Positions 17,174-25,267 of a stretch of DNA of 64,000 nt are shown here, in pieces. Source of the DNA: Holophagales bacterium. Its GTDB lineage: Bacteria > Acidobacteriota > Thermoanaerobaculia > Multivoradales > Multivoraceae. The notes beneath the pieces were generated by a model. The model saw only the letters and a list, made by a program, of their open reading frames with translations. It made no database searches and had not been told where the DNA came from. Within the stretch, counting starts at the first letter, position 1. Every line of letters starts with the position of its first letter. Made by a program: the position numbers and the translations under genes. Where the stretch lies: contig VXVC01000004.1 of NCBI GenBank assembly GCA_009836625.1, positions 705,037-769,036 on the forward strand. The letters are read 5' to 3'.

Positions 17174-18523
17174 ATGGTCTTCCATGGCTGGAAGATCATC
17201 TTCGTCTCCTTTCTGGCGCTCTTCGTCTCCGTCGGCTTCGGCTTCTACTCGTTCAGCGCCTTCTTCGTCGCCCTGACCTCTGAATTCGGGGGCGGCCGGG
17301 TCGGCGTCGGCATCGGCGTCGCCGTGTTCGGCGTGACGAACGGCCTGGTCGCGCCGTTCCTGGGTCATGCCCTGGACCAGGGACACGCGAAGCGGATCAT
17401 GACGGCCGGCGCCTGGTTGCTGGCGCTCGGCCTGCTGCTGACGGCGACGGTCCAGAACCTGGTCCAGTTCTACCTGGTCCTCGGCACCTTCCTGGCTCTC
17501 GGCGCGGCGCTGATCGGCGGGGTGACGGCCTCGACCCTGGTCGCGAACTGGTTCGTACGCCAGCGCGCCATGGCGCTCGGCATCGCCACGATGGGCATCT
17601 CCCTCTCGGGTGTCGTGATGGCTCCCGTCGCGACCCGCCTGATCGACCTGATCGGCTGGCGCGGCACCTTCGTGCTCTACGGTGCGCTGACCCTTCTCTT
17701 CGTTCTGCCGGCGGTGCGGCGCTGGGTCGTCGACCGTCCCGAGGACGTCGGCCTGCACCCCGATGGAGCGGCGACTTCCCTGGCCGGCGACTGGACGCCG
17801 GCGCCGGCGCCGGGCGAAGGTCCGGCGGGCGTCGAACCCGTCGCACCCCTGCCGACGGCCAGCGGCGCCCCACCCCGCAGGCCCCGACTCGAGTGGATGC
17901 AGCCGCTGGCGAACCGCAACTTCTGGGTCATCGTCCTCGTCGTGTCCATGTGCTTCTGCGCCAACTCCGCCATCCTCACCCACATCATCGCCCACGCGAC
18001 GGATCTGGGTTTCCCGCCGGTCGAGGCGGCCTTCTGCCTGTCCACGATCGCAGCCATGGGAGTGCTGGGCAAGGTCGTGTTCGGGTGGATCAGCGACCGG
18101 CTGAGCAGTCGCGGCGCCATGTGGCTGGCCGTGGGCCTGATGGGTTCCGGCACTGCTGGCCTGCTGCGAGCCGAGACTTACCCGGCCGTCCTCGCCGCCG
18201 TCGCCGTCTTCGGCCTCGGCATGGGCGGCATCATGCCGCTGTGGGGAACGCTGATCGGGGCCTGCTTCGGCCGCCGCTCCTTTGGCCGCGTGATGGGCCT
18301 GATGAGCCCCATGCTGCTGCCGATCCAGGTGGTCGGCGTCCCTTTCGCGGGCTACGTCTACGATCGGTTCAACAGCTACGACCTGGCCTTTACCACCTTC
18401 GTCGGCCTGTACCTCTTCTCCATGCTGATCCTCCTGATCCTGCGCATCCCCGAACAGGAGCCGAGCGCTTCTCCGCCCTCCCCCGCGAGGCTCGCGACCG
18501 CGGCGGCGCCGCGGACGGAGTAG
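17174..18523 (+). CDS. MFS transporter, monocarboxylate/oxalate-formate antiporter-like
   Basis: The 449-residue inner-membrane protein has about 12 hydrophobic segments in two halves joined by a Pro/Ala-rich cytoplasmic linker (about residues 197-235). The first half begins with FHGWKIIFVSFLALFVSVGFGFYSF and contains HALDQGHAKRIM in the TM2-3 loop. The second half has GKVVFGWISDRLSSR, the equivalent MFS loop motif. This resembles bacterial members of the monocarboxylate porter family. The substrate cannot be read from the sequence. It follows the amidohydrolase-like gene by 25 bases and precedes the GNAT gene by 4, suggesting cotranscription. Confidence 0.82.
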   Translation: MVFHGWKIIFVSFLALFVSVGFGFYSFSAFFVALTSEFGGGRVGVGIGVAVFGVTNGLVAPFLGHALDQGHAKRIMTAGAWLLALGLLLTATVQNLVQFYLVLGTFLALGAALIGGVTASTLVANWFVRQRAMALGIATMGISLSGVVMAPVATRLIDLIGWRGTFVLYGALTLLFVLPAVRRWVVDRPEDVGLHPDGAATSLAGDWTPAPAPGEGPAGVEPVAPLPTASGAPPRRPRLEWMQPLANRNFWVIVLVVSMCFCANSAILTHIIAHATDLGFPPVEAAFCLSTIAAMGVLGKVVFGWISDRLSSRGAMWLAVGLMGSGTAGLLRAETYPAVLAAVAVFGLGMGGIMPLWGTLIGACFGRRSFGRVMGLMSPMLLPIQVVGVPFAGYVYDRFNSYDLAFTTFVGLYLFSMLILLILRIPEQEPSASPPSPARLATAAAPRTE

Positions 18524-18527
18524 CGGG

Positions 18528-19427
18528 GTGACCGCCTACCGCTTCTGCCGTTCGGACGACGTCCCCCTCATCGTCGACGCGTACGAGCGCTGTAACGTCG
18601 GCTCCGGAGCCCGGCCCTGGAGCCTGACGGTGGACCACATGAAACGGCTGGGCCGCGAGATGAACCTCTGGACCAGCAGCTGCATGGTCGCCTTCGAGGG
18701 ATCCGACCCGATCGGCGTCCTGATCGCCGCCAAGCGGGAGCCGATCGCCAGCCTGGTGCTCCACGTCGCCGTCCACCCGGACCATCGCCGCCGGGGTCAC
18801 GGCCGCCACATGATGACTTCGCTGGGCCAGAAGATGGCGATCCTCGAACCGACTCTGATGCTCGTCGAACTGCCGGACGACGACGCCCTCGGCCGCCGCT
18901 TCTTTGAAGCCTGCGGATTCACCGAGCGAGACGTCCTGACCGACTACGCCTACGCAGGCGAGGCGCCGGCAGTTGTCCCCGGCGTCGACCTCGTCGCCGG
19001 CGTTGCCGCCGCCGAACTCGCCTCGCAGGAGGACTTCGAGGTCGTTCCGGAGCTCGACCGCTGCTGGCAGCGCTCTCCCCTGAGCATCCGGAACCTCCGT
19101 GACCGGCCGCGGGGCCTTGCGATCGCCACGGACCGGGGCTTCGAGGCCTGGCTGCTCCACCGGGGCGACGGCGACGCGGAGAAGCCCCTGCCGTTCCTGG
19201 CGGCCCCGCCAGCGGGGACACCGCTGGAGATCCTCGCCCTCGGCGGCAAGATGCCAGTTCCCGCGCTCCTGCGCTCGCTGCTCGCCATCGCGGCGAACCG
19301 CGCCGGGCGTTCGCTCCACCTGCCACGGGTCCATCCGTCGGAGGCCCCCGCCGGCCGCCTCGAGGAGGTCGGCTTCAGACCCGGCGCCAGGACGATTCGC
19401 TACGAGAGCGACGCAGCCCCCGCCTGA
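18528..19427 (+). CDS. GNAT-family N-acetyltransferase
   Basis: The 299-residue protein starts at GTG 18528. The N-terminal half is a GNAT domain: LVLHVAVHPDHRRRGHGRHMM is the acetyl-CoA-binding R/Q-x-x-G-x-G/A loop (about residues 75-95), followed by DDALGRRFFEACGF, the usual beta-alpha end of the fold. The C-terminal half (from about residue 145) is less conserved and may be a second, degenerate GNAT-like or substrate-binding domain. The target is unknown. It is 25 bases upstream of the Mrp-type ATPase gene and may belong to the same block. Confidence 0.75.
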   Translation: MTAYRFCRSDDVPLIVDAYERCNVGSGARPWSLTVDHMKRLGREMNLWTSSCMVAFEGSDPIGVLIAAKREPIASLVLHVAVHPDHRRRGHGRHMMTSLGQKMAILEPTLMLVELPDDDALGRRFFEACGFTERDVLTDYAYAGEAPAVVPGVDLVAGVAAAELASQEDFEVVPELDRCWQRSPLSIRNLRDRPRGLAIATDRGFEAWLLHRGDGDAEKPLPFLAAPPAGTPLEILALGGKMPVPALLRSLLAIAANRAGRSLHLPRVHPSEAPAGRLEEVGFRPGARTIRYESDAAPA

Positions 19428-19436
19428 GGGACTTGC

Positions 19437-19442
19437 TACTCT
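19437..19442 (+). promoter_or_regulatory. Possible -10 box of the Mrp/PCP_red/radical SAM block
   Basis: TACTCT lies 10 bases before the ATG at 19453, in the short gap after the GNAT gene. It resembles the TAnnnT boxes found 6-7 bases before several other starts in the window, and would allow the block to be transcribed on its own with little or no leader. No clear -35 element is visible. Confidence 0.3.
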
Positions 19443-19452
19443 CCCTAGCGCG

Positions 19453-20331
19453 ATGAAGAGCTACTTCGACCTGATCGAGGACGGCGGTTCCGACATCGCC
19501 GGCCAGGTCGGCCGGCAGCGGGAGCGCATCGCCGAGGCCCTGGCCGGAGTCGAGCACATCGTCGCCATCGGTTCCGGCAAGGGCGGCGTCGGCAAGAGCA
19601 CCCTGACCATGCAACTGGCCCTGGCAATGGAGCGCCGCGACCGCCGCTGCGCCGTCCTCGACGCCGACTTGAACGGACCCTGCCAGGCGCGGCTCGCCGG
19701 CCTCGAGAACGCGGCCCTGCTTCCGGGCGGGCGCGGCATGGCTCTGCCCCGAACCGCGACCGGACTCGGCGTCGTCTCGATGGGTTCCGCGGTGCCGGAG
19801 TCGGAGGACCTGGACTTCGCCAGCGTTGCCCGCGGCGACTCCCATGTCTGGCGCGCCACTCGCGAGTTCAACCTGTTCCAGCAGCTGCTCGGCCTCGTCG
19901 ACTGGGGACGTCTCGACGTCCTCTTGATCGACCTGCCGCCCGGCGCCGAGCGCACGCTCCAGTACGCCGAGGTCCTGGGACCCGCGGCCCGTTTCGTTCT
20001 CGTCTCGATTCCGACCGCACTGGCACGAGGCGTCGTGGCGCGTTCGGCCGCCGCCCTGCGGCGAACCCCGAACGTGACTCTCGGCGTGATCGAGAACATG
20101 AGCGGCTACTACTGCGGAAGTTGCGACGAGGTCAGAACCCTGTTCGACGGCCCTGCCGGCACGACACCCGAGCTTGGACTCCCGGTGCTCGCTTCGATAC
20201 CGTTCGATCCGCGACTGGCCGCGGCCTCCGATGCCGGCGACCCCGAGTTGCCGCGGGGGCCGGCGGCCCGTGCCATCGAGGCCGCCGCAGACTCCATCCT
20301 GAGCGGTCTCGCCGAGCGGCGGGCCGGCTGA
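19453..20331 (+). CDS. Mrp/NBP35-family P-loop ATPase
   Basis: The 292-residue protein starts at ATG 19453. The deviant Walker A motif GSGKGGVGKST (about residues 39-49), switch DADLNGPCQ, DLPPGAERT and the CxxC motif in NMSGYYCGSC (about residue 219) mark it as a Mrp/ApbC/NBP35-type iron-sulfur-cluster carrier ATPase. The CxxC would bind a bridging [4Fe-4S] cluster in a dimer. It lacks the N-terminal DUF59 domain of many Mrp proteins; instead about 35 residues precede the ATPase. It is followed after 12 bases by a zinc/PCP_red gene and then a radical SAM gene. Cluster delivery to that radical SAM protein or to the Fe-S-rich ActB-like subunit is a reasonable inference. Confidence 0.85.
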   Translation: MKSYFDLIEDGGSDIAGQVGRQRERIAEALAGVEHIVAIGSGKGGVGKSTLTMQLALAMERRDRRCAVLDADLNGPCQARLAGLENAALLPGGRGMALPRTATGLGVVSMGSAVPESEDLDFASVARGDSHVWRATREFNLFQQLLGLVDWGRLDVLLIDLPPGAERTLQYAEVLGPAARFVLVSIPTALARGVVARSAAALRRTPNVTLGVIENMSGYYCGSCDEVRTLFDGPAGTTPELGLPVLASIPFDPRLAAASDAGDPELPRGPAARAIEAAADSILSGLAERRAG

Positions 20332-20343
20332 ACCGGAGACCTG

Positions 20344-20823
20344 ATGAAGTTCCTCTGCGTACCCTGCGACGAGCAGATGAAGCTCAAGCACGCGATCGGC
20401 CCCGAGGGCGGTTCGGTCGCCCTGGTCTACGCCTGCCCCGCCTGCTCGGCCGAAATGGCGATGATGACGAACCCGCACGAGACCCAGGTGGTCGGATCGC
20501 TGGGCGTGAAGATCGGCACCGCGGAAGATCCCGAGACGGCCGCGGCCGCGTCGAAGTGCCCGTTCACCGGCATGCTGGCCGACATGGGCGTTCCGATGAC
20601 CGGCACACGGGCCGGGGAGAACGCCAGCCCGGTCGAGAGCGGCAATGGCGCTCCGGAGGGCATTCCCTGGACCCTTGAGGCCCGCGAGCGGCTAGCCAAC
20701 ATCCCGGACATCGTCCGCGCCTCGGCGGTCGCGGGGATCGAGAAGTTCGCGGAGGACCACGGCTACGAAGAGGTGGACGCGGCCGTTCTGGAACGCGCCC
20801 GCTCGTTCTTCGGCATCGCCTGA
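20344..20823 (+). CDS. Small zinc-ribbon PCP_red-domain protein
   Basis: The 159-residue protein has an N-terminal zinc ribbon with CVPC (Cys5/Cys8) and CPAC (Cys31/Cys34). A middle KCPFTGML motif (Cys72) matches the GRCPFSAL motif of the USP fusion protein at 12221. The C-terminus (about 109-157) is a PCP_red domain (WTLEARERLANIPDIVRASA in pieces) like those in the flanking radical SAM protein and the USP fusion. PCP_red is named after the C-terminal domain of the light-independent protochlorophyllide reductase BchB/ChlB subunit. No enzyme activity can be assigned. It lies 17 bases upstream of the radical SAM gene. Confidence 0.78.
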   Translation: MKFLCVPCDEQMKLKHAIGPEGGSVALVYACPACSAEMAMMTNPHETQVVGSLGVKIGTAEDPETAAAASKCPFTGMLADMGVPMTGTRAGENASPVESGNGAPEGIPWTLEARERLANIPDIVRASAVAGIEKFAEDHGYEEVDAAVLERARSFFGIA

Positions 20824-20840
20824 CCGGCCAGGGAGTTACC

Positions 20841-22211
20841 ATGACGGTGTCACCCCTGGAGCGGCAGGCGAGCGTGAATCCGGCGGCGTTCGCGCGCCCG
20901 TACGTCATCTCCTGGAATCTGACCTACCGCTGCAACCTGGCCTGCGAGCACTGCTACCTCGACGCCGGCGGCAAGCCCCTGGTCCAGACGGCGAACTTCG
21001 CCGACCGTTCCGAGCTCTCGACCGACCAGTGTCGCAAGGTGATCGACGACATCTGCGAGTTCGCTCCCGAAGCCCTGGTCATCCTCACCGGCGGCGAGCC
21101 GCTGCTGCGCCGGGACATCCTGGAGATCGTGCGCTACGCGGCCGAACGGGACCTCTGGGTCGTCGTCGGCAGCAACGGCGTGCGCATCACCGAGAACCTG
21201 GCCCGGATTCTGGCCGGCGAGGGAGTCCGCGGCCTCGCCCTGTCGCTCGACGCCCTCGACGCCGAGGTTCACGACGGCTTCCGGCGGGTTCGCGGCGCCT
21301 GGCAGAACACGGTCGACGGCGCCGGGCACCTCGCCACGGCAGGGTTGCCCTTCATCATCCAGACCACGGCCGGGGCTCACAACCGCGGTCAACTCGAGGA
21401 GATCGCTGAGTTCGCCTACAGTGAACTGGCGGCCCGGGTCTGGAACCTGTACTTCCTGGTTCCGACCGGCCGCGGCCAGTTCGTCTCCGACCTGTCGCCG
21501 TCCGACTACGACGACGTGCTGGCCGCCCTCACGTCCATCCAGCGCAACTACCGCGGGCGCATGGTCGTCAACGCGAAGTGCGCGCCCCACTACGTCCGCC
21601 AGTTGCTCGCGGGAGACCCGGACTCGCCCTTCCTCAAGGCCTACGACGGCGGCGCCGGCGGCTGCCCGGCCGGAACCCACTACATGGGGATCCGACCCAA
21701 CGGCGACGTCACGCCCTGCCCCTACCTGCCGGTGTTCGGCGGCAACCTCAAACGGTCAACGCTCTCGGAGCTGTGGAACGACTCCGACCTGTTCCAGTCG
21801 ATCCGACGTCGCAACGATCTCGGCGGTCGCTGCGGCTCATGCGAGCTGTCGACGGTCTGCGGCGGCTGCCGGGCCCGCGCCTTCGGGATGACCGGCGACC
21901 TGATGGCGGAGGACCCGCTCTGCACCCACGAGCCCGGCTCGTTCACGGCGGACCAACTCCAGGCGTTCGGCGACCGCACGGGGCTGGCCTCTCTCGCCCG
22001 CTACGGCGAAGACAGCTCGACCAGCATCGCCTGGGAGCCCGAAGCCGAGGCTCGCATGAAGCGGGTGCCGGCCTTCGTCCGCGGCATGGTCGTGCGCTCG
22101 GTCGAGTCCCACTGCCGCAAGAACGGGATCTCCACAGTGACGGTCGACGAACTCGAGTCGATTCGCGCCCGGATGCCGACGCCGAAGGTGTTCGGCAGCC
22201 GCCCTTCCTGA
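20841..22211 (+). CDS. Radical SAM/SPASM protein, NirJ/Ahb-like, with C-terminal PCP_red domain
   Basis: The protein has 456 residues. The radical SAM cluster motif CNLACEHC (Cys31, Cys35, Cys38) opens the barrel, followed by TGGEPLLRRDI. The FLVPTGRG segment and the SPASM region starting at CPAG (Cys275), with DVTPCPYLP and CGSCELSTVCGGCRARA, resemble the heme-modifying enzymes NirJ (heme d1) and AhbC/AhbD. A PCP_red domain (WEPEAEARMKRVPAFVRGMV in pieces, about residues 397-445) is fused at the end. It probably modifies a tetrapyrrole or a peptide using S-adenosylmethionine in the cytoplasm. The tetrapyrrole option is favoured by the NirJ-like segments and the PCP_red domain but is inference. 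Confidence 0.83.
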   Translation: MTVSPLERQASVNPAAFARPYVISWNLTYRCNLACEHCYLDAGGKPLVQTANFADRSELSTDQCRKVIDDICEFAPEALVILTGGEPLLRRDILEIVRYAAERDLWVVVGSNGVRITENLARILAGEGVRGLALSLDALDAEVHDGFRRVRGAWQNTVDGAGHLATAGLPFIIQTTAGAHNRGQLEEIAEFAYSELAARVWNLYFLVPTGRGQFVSDLSPSDYDDVLAALTSIQRNYRGRMVVNAKCAPHYVRQLLAGDPDSPFLKAYDGGAGGCPAGTHYMGIRPNGDVTPCPYLPVFGGNLKRSTLSELWNDSDLFQSIRRRNDLGGRCGSCELSTVCGGCRARAFGMTGDLMAEDPLCTHEPGSFTADQLQAFGDRTGLASLARYGEDSSTSIAWEPEAEARMKRVPAFVRGMVVRSVESHCRKNGISTVTVDELESIRARMPTPKVFGSRPS

Positions 22212-22225
22212 ACGGCCCCAAAGCC

Positions 22226-22876
22226 GTGGCCAGCAGCAGCCCGCTGCCCCGCTCCTACGCCCACGTCCCGCGCACGATCCTCTGGCTCGTACCGGGCGGC
22301 GAGGTTCTGATCGACGGACGAACAGTGACGATCGAGCCGTTCTACCTCAGCAAGTGGCCGGTGACGAACGAGCAGTTCAAATCCTTCGATCCCGACTACC
22401 GACGATCCCCCCTCTCTTCCGGTGACCGGGATCTCGCCGTCGGCATCAGTTGGAACCAGGCCCACGCCTACTGCCGCTGGTACGCCGAGGTGTCACGCAA
22501 GCCGATGAGACTGCCGACCCGAACGGAGTGGCTCTACGCATGCCGGGGTTCCTCGACGTCCGATGACCAGCCGTCCTGGACCGCCACTCCGGAGGCCATC
22601 GACCGCCACTGCTGGCACGCGGGGAACTCCGAAGGCCGCGTCCAGCACCCTCAGTACAGGCACGCGAACGACTTCGGCCTCCACGGCATGCTGGGCAGCG
22701 TCTGGGAGTGGGTCGCCGAGGCTCCCGAAACCGACGACCAGCGCATCCTCTGCGGCGGCTCCTTCCGACTCCAGCCACAGGAACTCCACCCGAACCTCTT
22801 CCGGCACGAGGTGCCCCACTTCGCTGCCACCGACACAGGCTTCCGGGTCGCCCGTTCTTTCCGCATCGGCGCCTGA
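22226..22876 (+). CDS. Formylglycine-generating-enzyme-like (SUMF1/EgtB/PvdO) domain protein
   Basis: GTG 22226 is the first in-frame start after the radical SAM gene and gives 216 residues. The domain pattern is that of the FGE-sulfatase family: FYLSKWPVTNEQFKSF, AYCRWYAEVSRKPMRLPTRTEWLYACRG, GMLGSVWEWVAE, CGGSFRLQP and DTGFRVARS. The copper-ligand cysteine pair of true formylglycine-generating enzymes is not evident near the C-terminus. It is therefore more likely an accessory or differently reacting member than a sulfatase maturase. It is short for the family and has no signal peptide. It ends the block with the Mrp, PCP_red and radical SAM genes, 14 bases downstream. Confidence 0.78.
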   Translation: MASSSPLPRSYAHVPRTILWLVPGGEVLIDGRTVTIEPFYLSKWPVTNEQFKSFDPDYRRSPLSSGDRDLAVGISWNQAHAYCRWYAEVSRKPMRLPTRTEWLYACRGSSTSDDQPSWTATPEAIDRHCWHAGNSEGRVQHPQYRHANDFGLHGMLGSVWEWVAEAPETDDQRILCGGSFRLQPQELHPNLFRHEVPHFAATDTGFRVARSFRIGA

Positions 22877-22904
22877 CTCCCGCGGACCGACGACATCAGC
22901 CCGT

Positions 22905-23069
22905 GTGGGGTCAGGGGAGGGGGTCCCGGCGGGCTGGAGCCAAGCGACTCCCGACGACATCCCCTCCAGCACCGCACTAACGGAGCGCAGGCGACCGAAG
23001 CGAACCCCAATCCCCACATCCACCGAGCGGGGGTGAGCGGCCGTCCGGGACCCCCTCCCCTGACCCCAC
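22905..23069. repeat. 25-bp perfect inverted repeat around a 115-bp spacer
   Basis: The arm at 22905-22929 is the exact reverse complement of 23045-23069, both G/C-only tracts around a central TCA. They lie in the 204-base gap between the convergent FGE-like and 2-hydroxyacid dehydrogenase genes. The spacer has no supported gene. A related CCGACGACATC string occurs just outside the left arm and again in the spacer. It could be a long bidirectional terminator hairpin or a small non-autonomous repeat element. No transposase or target duplication is visible. Confidence 0.75.
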
Positions 23070-23080
23070 GCGGGCGGCCT

Positions 23081-24052
23081 TCAACGCGTACCGCGAACGA
23101 CGGGCGTCGGCGGTTCCTCGCCGTGGTGCAGAGCCAGAACGTTGTCCACGGCGAGTTGGGCCATGGCCAGGCGGGTCGGGATCGAGGCGCTGGCGATGTG
23201 GGGCAACAGGACCGCGTTGTCGACGTCGAGAAGGTCCGGGTGGACCTCCGGTTCGCGCTCGAAGACGTCCAGGCCGGCGCCCCAGATGGCGCCCGAGCGG
23301 AGCGCCGCCGCCAGCGCTCCCTCGTCGACGATCGGCCCGCGGGCGGTGTTCACCAGCACCGCGGTCGGTTTCATCCGGGCGAGTTCGTCCCGGCCGATCA
23401 GGCCGGTCGTCCCTTCGGTCAGCGGCAGGTGGATGGAGACGAAGTCGGCGGCGCCGAGCAACTCGTTCAGATCGGTACGCCGGGCGCCGAGCTCGCGCTC
23501 CAGCTCCGGACGCCCCCGTTCGTCCCAGTACAGAATCTCCATCTCGAACCCGAGCCGGGCGCGGCGGGCGACCGCCTCGCCGATACGACCCATTCCGAGG
23601 ATGCCGAGCGTCCGGCCGTGAACCTCCTGGCCCGTCAGCAGCATGGGTCCCCAGCGCCGGTAGCGACCGGCGCGCAGGAATCGCTCGGCTTCCGGCAATC
23701 GACGAGCCGCCGCGAGCAGCAGCGCCATCGCCAGGTCGGCGGTGGCACCGTCGAGCACGCCCGGCGTGTTCGTGACCCAGATGCCGCGGGCCTCCGCCGC
23801 CTCGATGTCGACGTTGTCGAAGCCGACCGCCATGTTCGCGACCATGCGCAGGTTGCTCGCCCAGTCGAAGAGTTCCGCGTCCATCCGCTCCGTCAGCAGG
23901 GCCAGGATCACCTCGGCCTCGGCCGCGGCGTCAAGCAGCGCCGCGCGGTCCATAGCCGCGTCCTCCTCGAGTAACCGCGTCTCGATCCCAGGCTCCGCGC
24001 GCAGCCGCTCGACCGCCGGCTCCGGAATCGGCCGGGTCACGAGTACCTTCAT
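23081..24052 (-). CDS. D-2-hydroxyacid dehydrogenase (glyoxylate/hydroxypyruvate reductase type)
   Basis: The start is ATG 24052 (MKVLVTRPI), giving 323 residues. The NAD(P)-binding motif is LGILGMGRIGEAVARRA (GxGxxG, about residue 150), and the catalytic set of the D-isomer family is visible: Arg in VNTARGPIVDE, Glu in FEREPEVHP and His in LLPHIASA. The substrate segment NMAVGFDNVD is typical of glycerate dehydrogenase/glyoxylate reductase members. It would reduce a 2-oxoacid such as glyoxylate or hydroxypyruvate in the cytoplasm. Its ATG overlaps the stop of the ABC ATPase gene by 4 bases, so it is the last gene of the metG operon. Confidence 0.88.
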   Translation of the reverse strand: MKVLVTRPIPEPAVERLRAEPGIETRLLEEDAAMDRAALLDAAAEAEVILALLTERMDAELFDWASNLRMVANMAVGFDNVDIEAAEARGIWVTNTPGVLDGATADLAMALLLAAARRLPEAERFLRAGRYRRWGPMLLTGQEVHGRTLGILGMGRIGEAVARRARLGFEMEILYWDERGRPELERELGARRTDLNELLGAADFVSIHLPLTEGTTGLIGRDELARMKPTAVLVNTARGPIVDEGALAAALRSGAIWGAGLDVFEREPEVHPDLLDVDNAVLLPHIASASIPTRLAMAQLAVDNVLALHHGEEPPTPVVRGTR

Positions 24053-25263
24053 GAAGCGTCCTCCCCGGAGGCTCCGGGCCGCCGACCATCGAGTTCCCAC
24101 TCGTGCGGCACGTCGAACAGGCTCGGCTCGAAACGTCCGGCCTCGATCTCCAGCACGTTCGCCGCCACCTTGCGGTCGTAGACGTGCAGGGACTCCTCGT
24201 CCAGCAGGAACACGCAGGCCGAGTAGTCCCCCTTCGTCATGGGCAGCCGCGGTACCGTCACCACCGCGCGGTGGCATCCCTTGCCCCTGACTGGCAGAAG
24301 CCCGGCCCGCTCGGTCGTGAACGCGCAGACCTGGACGCCGTCCGCGGTGTCGAGGCCCACCGCCAAATGGAAGCCCAACTCCTCTTCCCGGCTCTCCCAC
24401 TCGACCTCGAGAGCCCAGGGTTCCGAAGCCCGCCGCCGGGTAGCACCGACGGCCCGGACGGTGACGATCCGCGCCTGCGCCGAAACCGGGTCGGCGCGCT
24501 GGTCTGTCTCCCGGGCACTCTCGCCGCTCTTGGCCATCAGGAACCGCTCATACTCGCCGACGACGCCCAGCGCCGGCCCCGAGGCGGCCGTTTCGCCCTG
24601 GCGGAGCCACAGCGCCCGTTGGCAGAACGCGGTCACGTAGTACATCGCGTGCGAGCAGAACAGCAGGGTGCCGCCGGCGGCGACGAATCCCTGGAGCCGG
24701 TCCATGCACTTCTTCTGGAAGTAGCCGTCACCGACCGAGAGCGCCTCGTCGACGACCAGGATGTCCGGCTCGACCTGGACGGCGATCGAGAAGCCGAGCC
24801 GCATCGTCATGCCGGTCGAGTACGAGCGGACGGGCTGGTCGATCGCCGGTCCCAGCTCACTGAACTCGATGATGTCGCCGGTCCTCTCCCTGAGTTCCCG
24901 CTCGTCCAGCCCCACGATCGCGGCGCTCAGGCGGATGTTCTGACGCCCCGTGAACTCGTGGTGGAAGCCCGAGCCGAGCTCCAGGATGGAGGCGATCCTC
25001 CCCTGGACGCCAAGTTCCCCCGAGGTCGGCCGGGTCACCCCGGCGACGATCTTGAGCAGGGTGCTCTTGCCCGCGCCGTTCTCCCCCACCACGCCCAGCC
25101 CCTCGCCGGCGGGCAGTTCGAAGCTGACGTCGTCGAGCGCCCGGAACGGCACGTGCGCCGGCCGTCTCGTCACCGCCTCCCGCAGCCGCCCCCAGGGGCT
25201 GGCGTAGACCTTGTAGACCTTGGTCAGACGGTCAGCCACGACCGCGGTTGCGGCGGCCGTCAT
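24049..25263 (-). CDS. ABC transporter ATP-binding protein, polysaccharide-export (Wzt/TagH-like)
   Basis: The protein has 404 residues. The ATPase domain (about 1-245) has Walker A GENGAGKSTLLK, signature YSTGMTMRLGF, Walker B ILVVDEALSVGD and the H-loop SHAMYYV. The shape (LTKVYKVYASPWGRLREA, then FRALDDVSFELPAGEGLGVVG) is that of O-antigen and teichoic-acid exporters. The C-terminal region (about 270-390) is an added beta-rich domain comparable to the Wzt substrate-recognition domain. The permease partner (Wzm/TagG type) is not next to it and not seen in the window. It follows metG by 4 bases, an unusual setting for a surface-polysaccharide exporter component. Confidence 0.85.
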   Translation of the reverse strand: MTAAATAVVADRLTKVYKVYASPWGRLREAVTRRPAHVPFRALDDVSFELPAGEGLGVVGENGAGKSTLLKIVAGVTRPTSGELGVQGRIASILELGSGFHHEFTGRQNIRLSAAIVGLDERELRERTGDIIEFSELGPAIDQPVRSYSTGMTMRLGFSIAVQVEPDILVVDEALSVGDGYFQKKCMDRLQGFVAAGGTLLFCSHAMYYVTAFCQRALWLRQGETAASGPALGVVGEYERFLMAKSGESARETDQRADPVSAQARIVTVRAVGATRRRASEPWALEVEWESREEELGFHLAVGLDTADGVQVCAFTTERAGLLPVRGKGCHRAVVTVPRLPMTKGDYSACVFLLDEESLHVYDRKVAANVLEIEAGRFEPSLFDVPHEWELDGRRPGASGEDAS

Positions 25264-25267
25264 CGCC

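Noticed and set aside
22905..23069. Calling the inverted repeat an insertion sequence.
   Set aside because: There is no transposase frame in the 115-base spacer and no visible target-site duplication; only a repeat is annotated.
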